This document shows positions 1 to 5,999 of a stretch of DNA of 6,187 bases, one piece after another; positions within the stretch are counted from its first letter, which is position 1; each line of letters begins with the position of its first letter. The position numbers and the translations under genes are program-made. Where the stretch lies: assembly GCA_013349595.1 (NCBI GenBank), contig DUZI01000237.1:1-6187 (forward strand). The letters run 5' to 3'. The notes beneath the pieces are model-generated. The model worked only from the letters and a program-made list of their open reading frames with translations, ran no database searches and had not been told where the DNA came from. This DNA comes from Nitrospirota bacterium. GTDB lineage: Bacteria; Nitrospirota; Thermodesulfovibrionia; Thermodesulfovibrionales; Dissulfurispiraceae.

Positions 1-182
1 ATTTTATTTAATTTTGCTTTATTCATTATAATGCAATGCCTTATGTCAAAGCCCTACAAACTTTTTTTTATAAGGTGTCGTATAAAAATCCTTCACCAGC
101 CCTTACTATCTTACTTGCTGATTTTATTAAGCTTTTTAGTTCTATCGCTGATTTTGGGCTTTGTTTAAAGATATGCAATAAC
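1..182. other. Left-edge region without a firm gene; weak + strand open frame 1-168
   Basis: This stretch lies downstream of the HD-domain gene. No clear hairpin with a T-run was found after the HD stop. Frame 1 of the + strand is open from the edge to TAA at 166-168 (55 codons) and would encode two hydrophobic stretches around a basic loop, the last being LLSYLLILLSFLVLSLILGF. If real, it would be the tail of a convergent membrane-protein gene ending 14 bases from the HD stop. AT-rich DNA easily gives such hydrophobic frames, and no ribosome binding site is seen before the internal ATGs (31, 43). The motif GCTGATTTT occurs twice (117-125, 147-155), which may be chance. Confidence 0.2.
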
Positions 183-725
183 TTAACCAAAAAGCGAATG
201 TAGATAATTAAAGTATGCCAGCTTATCTTCTCCGTAACTTGCCATTATTTGCATTACCCGATCAAGTGGTATCTCTGTCCTTAGAGAATCCCTTTTTTTT
301 GAAAAAAACTTGTCGGCATAACAAATCAATTTTTCCTCAAGGCTTTGGGGCGTCATATCTCTATGAGGAATAGGGAATTTCTCTCTTACTATATCCTCAA
401 TCTTTATGCCTGCACCGACATGTCTTTCACAGACAAGGGCATGAACAGGTAAGCCCTCTGATTCAACTATCTCTCTGCCTAAATAACCATGACAGATATA
501 CGGGAGATTGCCATAACAACCTAACTTTGGCGCATAGGTTTTAAATATACCAATGTCATGGAGTAAGGCTGCTGTTTCTATAAATTCAGAATTAAGATTT
601 AGTTGTCTTTTCTCTTTTGCAATTTTAAGTGCCTTTTCTGCTACAGCTATGCTATGCGTCAGGAGGATATGAAAGGTCTCTTTTTTATCATCATAATATT
701 TTTTTAAAACTTCAATTGCTTGCAT
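183..725 (-). CDS. HDIG-type HD-domain phosphohydrolase, substrate unknown
   Basis: 180 residues, soluble, one HD domain. Metal ligands expected for the superfamily are visible: His24 in LLTHSIAVAEKA, the His56-Asp57 pair in AALLHDIGIF, His79 in YICHGYLG, His102 in ERHVGAG and Asp138 in CYADKFFSK. This full set of histidines and acids points to a working metal-dependent phosphohydrolase acting on a nucleotide or similar phosphate ester. The additional blocks GCYGNLPYICHGYLGREIVE (69-88) and IPHRDMTPQSLEEKLICYAD (119-138) fit a widespread family I recall as uncharacterised. It has no GYP motif, so it is not a typical cyclic-di-GMP phosphodiesterase. It begins 22 bases inside the preceding glycosyltransferase gene with a strong ribosome binding site and is the last minus-strand gene in view. 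A link to the sugar pathway is only positional. Confidence 0.88.
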   Translation of the reverse strand: MQAIEVLKKYYDDKKETFHILLTHSIAVAEKALKIAKEKRQLNLNSEFIETAALLHDIGIFKTYAPKLGCYGNLPYICHGYLGREIVESEGLPVHALVCERHVGAGIKIEDIVREKFPIPHRDMTPQSLEEKLICYADKFFSKKRDSLRTEIPLDRVMQIMASYGEDKLAYFNYLHSLFG

Positions 726-2182
726 CTATTGACCACCTCTTTTATAACACCTTGCCAATTTCCCCTTTCAACCTGTCTAAACAATCTTACTGTTGGATAC
801 CATGGTGTTGTTGAATTATTGAGCATCCATCGCCAGTCTGGTGTGTATGGTAATAATAACCAAGTCTCTTTCCCCATCGCACCAGCAAGATGGGCAATGG
901 CAGTGTCAACGGTTATTATAAAATCAAGACTATCAATAAGTCCTGCTGTATCGGAGAAATCTTTAATATGTGACGATAGATCAATCAATGATTCATCGCT
1001 ACATTTAGCAGCTTCGCCAAATTGCAGGCTAAAAAAGGTAAATCCTTTTAGTGATAAAAGAGGGTAAAAATAATCAAAGCTAATAGACCTATTTAAATCA
1101 TCTTCATGAGCAGGGTTTCCTGCCCAAGTAAGCCCTATCTTTAATGTGCCCTTTGTTTCAGTCAACTCCTTAAATTTATTTATTTTGTCACTTCTTGCAG
1201 TTAAATAAGGTATCTTTGCTGGGATTGTATCAAGAGTGGTCTTGAATATGTAAGGTAAAGATAGGATAGGACATTGCAAATCAAATTCTGGCAAGGCCTC
1301 CTGAAAGGAATAAACCCCCTGTAGTCCTTGCAGTGCCATAAACAATTCTTTTAATTCCTCATGACAAAGAAGGATTACCTTAAGCCCTCTTTCTTTTACA
1401 AGGTTGATATACCTGACAAAATGTATAGTGTCACCAAAACCCTGTTCTGCAAATATAACAATAGTTGAATTTGAGTATTCTCCACGCCAATAGGGTTTTT
1501 GGTAATCTCTAAGATAATTTTTATAATCGTCCTTTTTTAGTCTCCACTCATATTCTTTAAAACCCTCTGTCATATTACCTGAAAGGAGAAGACATTGGGC
1601 ATAATTAAAGTGTATATAAGGTTCATCAGGACATAACGATAAAGCCCTCTGAAAGTTATCAATTGCCTCTTCAAGCTGGTGATTGTCTTTGCATGAAATA
1701 GCAAGATTGTTTAGAGTGATACAATTATTGTCATTGTAAAATAAGCTTTGTTTGTAGGAAAGGATTGCCTCGTTAATGTAGCCTTTTTTGTGAAACAAAT
1801 CGCCAAGTTGTAAATAATATTGAGGATTTTTTGAATCTAAAAAGACTGCTTCCTTAATATGCCTGATAGCCTCTTCAGTTTGTCCTAATTTTTTATAGAT
1901 TAATGAAAGCTCACTGTGTATAAAGGCGTCATGGTGTTCTGACTCGCTTAAAGGTTGTATGAGACTAATTGCCTCTGTGTGGCAATTAAGATAGGCAAGC
2001 ATTTTTGCCTTTTTTATAAGATATATTGGATTGCCTTTTGACTTATCAATTGCCCTTTGATAACACTTTAATGCCCTATGAAATAACCCTTTATCCTCAT
2101 AGTATTGACCAAGTTTGAATATTGCTTCGTCTCTTTCTGGGTTTTCTCTAAATTCAATGATACTTTGATTATCTCTATCCAA
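704..2182 (-). CDS. TPR protein fused to a GT9-like (heptosyltransferase-related) glycosyltransferase domain
   Basis: 492 residues. About six tetratricopeptide repeats fill residues 17-218 (for example KLGQYYEDKGLFHRALKCY at 23-41 and NNLAISCKDNHQLEEAIDNF at 158-177), a protein-binding solenoid. A GT-B domain resembling ADP-heptose:LPS heptosyltransferases follows, with FAEQGFGDTIHFVRY (244-258), KIGLTWAGNP (348-357), FSLQFGE (384-390) and DFIITVDTAIAHLAGAMGKET (420-440). The pre-terminal LPYTPDWRWM (444-453) is common in TPR-linked members. The N-terminal half may hold the acceptor or a partner, as TPRs do in some protein glycosyltransferases; that is inference. No signal peptide is seen. 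The start is TTG 2182, 3 bases after the previous stop and in the same frame as the previous gene. No other ATG, GTG or TTG start precedes the first repeat and no Shine-Dalgarno is visible, so it depends on coupling or read-through. Its last 22 bases overlap the next gene. Catalytic activity and substrate are unproven. Confidence 0.85.
   Translation of the reverse strand: MDRDNQSIIEFRENPERDEAIFKLGQYYEDKGLFHRALKCYQRAIDKSKGNPIYLIKKAKMLAYLNCHTEAISLIQPLSESEHHDAFIHSELSLIYKKLGQTEEAIRHIKEAVFLDSKNPQYYLQLGDLFHKKGYINEAILSYKQSLFYNDNNCITLNNLAISCKDNHQLEEAIDNFQRALSLCPDEPYIHFNYAQCLLLSGNMTEGFKEYEWRLKKDDYKNYLRDYQKPYWRGEYSNSTIVIFAEQGFGDTIHFVRYINLVKERGLKVILLCHEELKELFMALQGLQGVYSFQEALPEFDLQCPILSLPYIFKTTLDTIPAKIPYLTARSDKINKFKELTETKGTLKIGLTWAGNPAHEDDLNRSISFDYFYPLLSLKGFTFFSLQFGEAAKCSDESLIDLSSHIKDFSDTAGLIDSLDFIITVDTAIAHLAGAMGKETWLLLPYTPDWRWMLNNSTTPWYPTVRLFRQVERGNWQGVIKEVVNRCKQLKF
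733..740 (-). promoter_or_regulatory. Strong ribosome binding site of the HD-domain gene
   Basis: AGAGGTGG on the minus strand stands 7 bases before ATG 725, inside the 3' end of the TPR-glycosyltransferase gene. It is the best Shine-Dalgarno sequence in the window, which fixes that start and suggests this last gene can be translated on its own. Confidence 0.75.
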
Positions 2183-2185
2183 GGG

Positions 2186-3370
2186 TTAGTTGTGATTGAT
2201 GATAATGTTATAGAAGCCTTTTGCAGATGCTTGCCAGGTCTTTTTACTTAAATCCCGTGCCGATTGCTTAGCTATGGGCTTTAAGGCTTGTCTATTATAA
2301 TAAGCCTCCTCAAGGTTAGCAATAATTTCATCTATAGAAGGTTCATACCATTTAGCAACCAATCTGTTCCCCCTTGAGATATTTAATTCAGACATATTTA
2401 GGAGCCTTATAGAATTTGATTCTGTAAGTATGTCTTCATGGCCAGTATTATAAGAGGCTATAACTGCCTTGCCACAAGCCATGTATTCCATCATAACAAG
2501 GTTTGTCCCTCCTTCACACCTATTTGGAAATAATCCTATATCAGTATTTTTATAGACTTTTGCCATCATTACATTTGGAGTAGTTGGTAAGGTTATAACC
2601 CTTTTGAGGTCTATTCCATTATCAATTAATATCTGATTAATGGCATTTGTATCAGAAGAACCTGAAGGTGTAAATCTTATGTGCCTTGATACTGTCATTG
2701 TGTTGAAACTATCAAGCCAAAAATTTTGCCAACAATTAATCAACATTACATCGTTAAATCTATCCTGAAGGTGCTTGTATGCCCTGATAACCAAATCCTG
2801 ACCCTTTCGTAACTCAAATTTACCACCTGAAAAGATGACAAAGGCATCTGTAAAGAAATCCTTTTCTGAATGGTAGGGATTAAAAAAGGCAGGGTCTATC
2901 CCTTGTATAACAGTCTTGACATTGCTTATACCATAATTCCTCAACACCTTTTCGTTCCAACTTGACCCTGTTGCGATAAAATCAAAATATGACCTTGCAT
3001 TGTTTATAAACTCCTCTGACAGAATATTTTCTTCAAAGAATGTATAACCAAGATTAATAGTTCCCTTCAGGTTTGGCATTAAGGGGACAAAGGTGTTACC
3101 GACTATTGATTGTATTAGCGGATTTTGTAATTGAACGGCAGAGGATTGTTTTATTTTCTGATAGTCTTCCTGATTAATAACCTTTGACTTCAAAAATCTA
3201 TATTCAAGTTCATCGTTTATATTCTCAAATTTAAGTGTATCGGTTATTGCAATTACCTTTGTTAGCTTAGAAAGTTCCTTGACTAAAAACTTTCCGCATA
3301 TACCCCAACCATGAAAACTACCAAGAGGCAGGGCAAGAGAGATTAGAGGGCTTGAGAAATCACCTTGCAT
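2186..3370 (-). CDS. GT4-like retaining-type glycosyltransferase (GT-B fold)
   Basis: 394 residues with no signal peptide or membrane segment, so it is probably cytosolic or at the inner face of the membrane. The N-terminal Rossmann half starts at once with LISLALPLGSFHGWGICGKFL (9-29), where the glycine-rich turn binds the acceptor or donor in this fold. A linker around TVIQGIDPAFFNP (153-165) is the usual GT4 hinge. The donor half has FSGGKFELRKGQDLVIRAY (180-198), including the Lys/Arg pair that contacts the nucleotide phosphate. RCEGGTNLVMMEYMACGKAVI (284-304) is the E...E signature, with eight residues rather than the common seven between Glu286 and Glu295. The donor and linkage cannot be read from sequence. 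Its position right after an amino-sugar pair suggests it builds an envelope glycan or modifies a protein. ATG 3370 is 28 bases inside the aminotransferase gene and has no clear Shine-Dalgarno, but the fold's first strand begins at residue 9, so a later start is unlikely. Confidence 0.88.
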   Translation of the reverse strand: MQGDFSSPLISLALPLGSFHGWGICGKFLVKELSKLTKVIAITDTLKFENINDELEYRFLKSKVINQEDYQKIKQSSAVQLQNPLIQSIVGNTFVPLMPNLKGTINLGYTFFEENILSEEFINNARSYFDFIATGSSWNEKVLRNYGISNVKTVIQGIDPAFFNPYHSEKDFFTDAFVIFSGGKFELRKGQDLVIRAYKHLQDRFNDVMLINCWQNFWLDSFNTMTVSRHIRFTPSGSSDTNAINQILIDNGIDLKRVITLPTTPNVMMAKVYKNTDIGLFPNRCEGGTNLVMMEYMACGKAVIASYNTGHEDILTESNSIRLLNMSELNISRGNRLVAKWYEPSIDEIIANLEEAYYNRQALKPIAKQSARDLSKKTWQASAKGFYNIIINHN

Positions 3371-4440
3371 ATTTTAATAATATCGTCACTTTTAAGTTCA
3401 GGATAAATGGGAAGAGAAAGCACCTCTTTTGATACAGACTCTGCCATTGGAAAATCCCCTTCTTTATACCCAAGATAAGTTAAAGCCTTTTGAAGATGAA
3501 GGGGTATGGGATAATAGACAACAGAGGAGATTTCATTTTCCTTGAGTATTTTCTGTATGTAATCTCTTTTAGGACTTTTTATTGTGTATTGATGAAATAC
3601 ATGATATGCATCAGGACTGTAATAAGGCACCTTGATACTATCAAGATTTGATAGTTGGCCATTATAAAGAAAGGCACAGGCTCTTCTGTTTTCATTATAT
3701 TTTATTATGTATTTTAGCTTGACTAACAACACTGCTGCTTGAATCTCATCAAGGCGACTGTTATAGCCAATACTCTCATGTATATATCCACCCAAAGAAC
3801 CATGATTTCGCAACCTTTTAAGTTCGTCATAAATAAGGGAATCCCTGAAAACAATCAAACCTCCATCTCCATAAGCTCCAAGGTTTTTGCTTGGATAAAA
3901 ACTAAAACAGCCTGCATCACCGAAAGTGCCAGTCTTTATGCCTTTATAAGAAGCACCAAAAGACTGGGCACAGTCTTCAATTACCTTTAGATTATGTCTT
4001 TTAGCAATATCCATAATCTTATCCATCTCTGACGGATTACCAAAAAGGTGGACTACAATTATAGCCTTTGTTTTATCAGTAATTTTATCTTCAATTAAAT
4101 CAGTATTAATGTTAAAGGTATCACCATCAATATCAACAAAGACAGGTTTTGCACCCACATATATGATAGATTCAGCAGTTGCAAAAAAGGTAAATGGTGT
4201 GGTTATAACCTCATCACCTTCCTTTATCCCAAGAGTTTTTATGGCAAAGTGAAGGGCATCAGTCCCTGAAGCCAAAGTAAGTGCATTATTGACAGAGAGG
4301 AAGTCCTTTAACTTTTGTTCAAAAAGAGAAACCTTTTTGCCAAGAATAAATTGAGAACTCTCAAGCACCTCCTCTATCTCAATAAGCAGTTCTTCTTTAA
4401 TAGATTTATAATTTGTTTTTAAGTCTATCATCGGTATCAT
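3343..4440 (-). CDS. DegT/DnrJ/EryC1 PLP-dependent sugar aminotransferase (GnnB/WbpE-like)
   Basis: 365 residues from ATG 4440. This fold-type I enzyme moves an amino group, usually from glutamate, onto a nucleotide-linked keto sugar in the cytoplasm. Family marks run in order: MIPMIDLKTNY start; SSQFILGKKVSLFE (28-41); ASGTDALHFA (57-66), which holds the PLP phosphate; GDEVITTPFTFFATAE (75-90); VIEDCAQSFGASYKG (153-167), with Asp156 and Gln159 against the PLP ring; and SFYPSKNLGAYGDGG (180-194), with Lys185 as the Schiff-base lysine. NSRLDEIQAA (227-236) and YYPIPLHLQ (309-317) complete the active site. Nothing is missing and the length is normal. The upstream GnnA-like dehydrogenase suggests the substrate is a UDP-3-keto-HexNAc, giving a 2,3-diamino sugar as GnnB or WbpE does. 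Six bases separate it from the upstream stop. TTG 4446, directly after that stop and in frame, is a possible alternative start adding two residues. Its 3' end overlaps the next gene by 28 bases. The exact sugar is inferred. Confidence 0.92.
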   Translation of the reverse strand: MIPMIDLKTNYKSIKEELLIEIEEVLESSQFILGKKVSLFEQKLKDFLSVNNALTLASGTDALHFAIKTLGIKEGDEVITTPFTFFATAESIIYVGAKPVFVDIDGDTFNINTDLIEDKITDKTKAIIVVHLFGNPSEMDKIMDIAKRHNLKVIEDCAQSFGASYKGIKTGTFGDAGCFSFYPSKNLGAYGDGGLIVFRDSLIYDELKRLRNHGSLGGYIHESIGYNSRLDEIQAAVLLVKLKYIIKYNENRRACAFLYNGQLSNLDSIKVPYYSPDAYHVFHQYTIKSPKRDYIQKILKENEISSVVYYPIPLHLQKALTYLGYKEGDFPMAESVSKEVLSLPIYPELKSDDIIKICKVISQAL

Positions 4441-4446
4441 TGGCAA

Positions 4447-5373
4447 TTATGCTCCTGTTAATTGATTTACTCTCTCTGCAATCTGCAATGCCTGTAATGC
4501 CTCTTGTGCAGTAACAATTGGCGGTAAATTATTCATTATTGAATGGATAAAACTTGATAACTCCACCCTTAAGGGTTCTTCATTATTATTGAGGTCAATA
4601 TCCTTAAAGGTCTTATCTTCTGGATTAAACTCCGTAACCTTCTGCCTTGAAAAATCAAGAATTAGATAAGAATCAACCCCATAAATATACATCTCTCTAC
4701 GCTTATCTTGAGCTATCCTGCTTGCCTTTAAAACAGCAGTGACAGGGGAATTGAATCTTATCTTTGCAAGGACATAATCTGTTTTTTGGCTGACCATTGA
4801 TAGGCCTTCTGCTGATATTTCTTTAATAGTAGTGTTAAGTTCTTTTTCTCTCATTATAGTTAAAATCAGGTCAATGTCGTGTATAAGCAAGTCAAGGGAT
4901 ACATCTATATTTATTGCCCTTTCTATGTAGGGCGATAGCCTTTCTGATTCAAAGTAAAGGGGATTTTTTATCCTCTTTTTTGCATAAATAAAGGCAGGAT
5001 TAAATCTCTCAATATGACCAACCTGTATAATCAGACCCATAGATTCTGAAAGTGTGATGAGTTCCTGCGCCTCTTTTGAATTTAAAGTAATAGGTTTTTC
5101 TATAAAGAGATGTTTACTCTGCCTTAGACACTCTTTGGCTATACTGTAATGGCTTGAAGTAGGTGTAGCAATTACAAAGGCATCAACTAACTCTATTGCA
5201 TCACGAAAATCATTAAAAGCTTTACCTCCATATTGACTTGATAAACTTTCTGCAATACTAAAGTCTTCATCAATAAGGGCTTTCAAAGAGACATTTTCTA
5301 ACTGAGATAGTATCCTTGCATGATGCTTACCTAAATAGCCTAAACCAATTACCCCAATCCTTATGTCTTTCAC
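4447..5373 (-). CDS. gnnA: Gfo/Idh/MocA oxidoreductase, probable UDP-GlcNAc 3-dehydrogenase (GnnA-like)
   Basis: 308 residues from GTG 5373. A Rossmann fold opens at IRIGVIGLGYLGKHHAR (4-20), with glycines 10, 12 and 15 forming the NAD(P) loop. IATPTSSHY (68-76) and IEKPITLN (91-98, catalytic-type Lys93) are hallmark Gfo/Idh/MocA motifs. The C-terminal sheet domain carries GHIERFNPAF (119-128), RLSPY (145-149) and SLDLLIHDIDLIL (159-171), with Asp161 and His165 in the family's active-site pattern. GHIERFNP and LDLLIHDID recall GnnA, which oxidises C3 of UDP-GlcNAc before GnnB transaminates it. The downstream gene is just such an aminotransferase. WbpB, which acts on UDP-GlcNAcA, is a poorer match by motif. 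The start is set by the GTGA overlap with the upstream stop and the ribosome binding site at 5378-5383. A TTG at 5394 would add seven residues inside the upstream gene and is disfavoured. The family is certain, the substrate inferred; the symbol is provisional. Confidence 0.85.
   Translation of the reverse strand: MKDIRIGVIGLGYLGKHHARILSQLENVSLKALIDEDFSIAESLSSQYGGKAFNDFRDAIELVDAFVIATPTSSHYSIAKECLRQSKHLFIEKPITLNSKEAQELITLSESMGLIIQVGHIERFNPAFIYAKKRIKNPLYFESERLSPYIERAINIDVSLDLLIHDIDLILTIMREKELNTTIKEISAEGLSMVSQKTDYVLAKIRFNSPVTAVLKASRIAQDKRREMYIYGVDSYLILDFSRQKVTEFNPEDKTFKDIDLNNNEEPLRVELSSFIHSIMNNLPPIVTAQEALQALQIAERVNQLTGA
4452..4456 (-). promoter_or_regulatory. Ribosome binding site of the aminotransferase
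   Basis: AGGAG on the minus strand lies inside the last codons of the oxidoreductase gene. It is 11 bases from ATG 4440 and 5 bases from TTG 4446. Spacing favours TTG; codon preference and the usual family N-terminus (MIP-IDL) favour ATG. Either start gives essentially the same protein. Confidence 0.55.
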
Positions 5374-5999
5374 AATAACCTCTTTAAGTGGCAAAGGACT
5401 ATATACTTTGCCCTTTCATAACCCTCTTTTTTCAAAATCCTTAAGAGGTCTTTTGAAACTGCATCGGTCAAAATCTTTCTTCTAATTTTGGCATCTTTTA
5501 TTTCTTTTAAAACCCTTTGGCGAAAACCCTTCAGAAACCTAAGATAGACAGGCAAATCTTTTCCATACAATATATCTAAATCCTCTTTTATCTGGGCTGA
5601 AAGTGCTGGGCTAATACCTTCCGTTGATATGGCAATAGTGAGGTGCTTTTTGCTTAATATTGATGGGACTATAAAGTTTGAAATTGAAGGATTATCAACA
5701 ACATTTACAAGAAAAGGGGCCTTTTGGGATATCAATCTATTTGTCTCTGGATCAGAGGTTGCTGCGATTATAACAAAAAAATCTCTTATATCTTCAATCT
5801 GAAACTTTTTTTGAATAAACTTGATTTGCCCTTTTTCACTTTTTCTTTTTAATAGTCTTGTTATTTCTTCACTTATTACAGTAACCTTTGCCTTTGCTTT
5901 TAACAATGACAAAATCTTTCGCTCTGCCACCTTTCCCCCTCCTACCACAAGACAGTCCTTTTCAGTTAAATCAAGAAAAACAGGGTAGTAAACAGACAT
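5370..5999 (-). CDS. Precorrin-2 dehydrogenase / probable sirohydrochlorin ferrochelatase (SirC/Met8 family)
   Basis: 209 residues. The protein oxidises precorrin-2 to sirohydrochlorin with NAD+ in the cytoplasm; Met8 and the CysG N-terminal half also insert iron to make sirohaem. An N-terminal Rossmann fold shows VVGGGKVAERK at 18-28, the family's dinucleotide loop, after a typical opening MSVYYPVFLDL. ATSDPETN at 80-87 and NVVDNPSISNFIVPS at 99-113 follow. Asp102 matches the aspartate that Met8/CysG need for dehydrogenation and chelation. ISTEGISPALS at 124-134 is the conserved loop carrying a serine in CysG. The C-terminal part (about 140-209) is helical and basic, as in the family's dimerisation region. 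Length is close to single-domain SirC proteins, and no methyltransferase (CysG C-terminal) domain is present. The ATG overlaps the upstream stop (TAATG) and lacks a strong ribosome binding site, suggesting coupling. The stop TGA overlaps the next GTG. Whether it chelates iron cannot be told from sequence. Confidence 0.93.
   Translation of the reverse strand: MSVYYPVFLDLTEKDCLVVGGGKVAERKILSLLKAKAKVTVISEEITRLLKRKSEKGQIKFIQKKFQIEDIRDFFVIIAATSDPETNRLISQKAPFLVNVVDNPSISNFIVPSILSKKHLTIAISTEGISPALSAQIKEDLDILYGKDLPVYLRFLKGFRQRVLKEIKDAKIRRKILTDAVSKDLLRILKKEGYERAKYIVLCHLKRLL
5378..5383 (-). promoter_or_regulatory. Ribosome binding site deciding the GTG start of the oxidoreductase
   Basis: On the minus strand the bases read AGAGGT, then TATT, then the GTG at 5373-5371. 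The 4-5 base spacing and the GTGA start/stop overlap with the sirohaem gene make GTG 5373 a better start than TTG 5394, which has no such site in front of it. Confidence 0.7.

Noticed and set aside
25..49. Minus-strand TTGACA (44-49) and TATAAT (25-30), matching the sigma70 consensus hexamers
   Set aside because: The spacer is only 13 bases against the usual 16-18, and the region is AT-rich, so TATAAT is expected by chance. An ATG at 26-24 overlaps the supposed -10 box. Not supported as a promoter.
1..182. Rho-independent terminator after the HD-domain gene
   Set aside because: T-runs and A-runs exist, but no GC-rich stem pairs ahead of one on the minus strand.
629..814. 61-codon open frame on the + strand
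   Set aside because: It is antisense to the overlap of the HD-domain and TPR-glycosyltransferase genes, with no family resemblance.
720..1067. 115-codon open frame on the + strand
   Set aside because: It lies wholly antisense to the conserved heptosyltransferase-like domain and the HD-gene start. Its translation shows no recognisable domain, and there is no sign of a start site.
3739..3990. 83-codon open frame on the + strand
   Set aside because: It is antisense to the PLP-lysine region of the aminotransferase, where codon constraint on the true strand explains the lack of stops.
5374..5394. TTG 5394 as start of the oxidoreductase
   Set aside because: GTG 5373 has a well-placed AGAGGT and a GTGA overlap with the upstream stop, and begins just before the Rossmann strand, as family members do.
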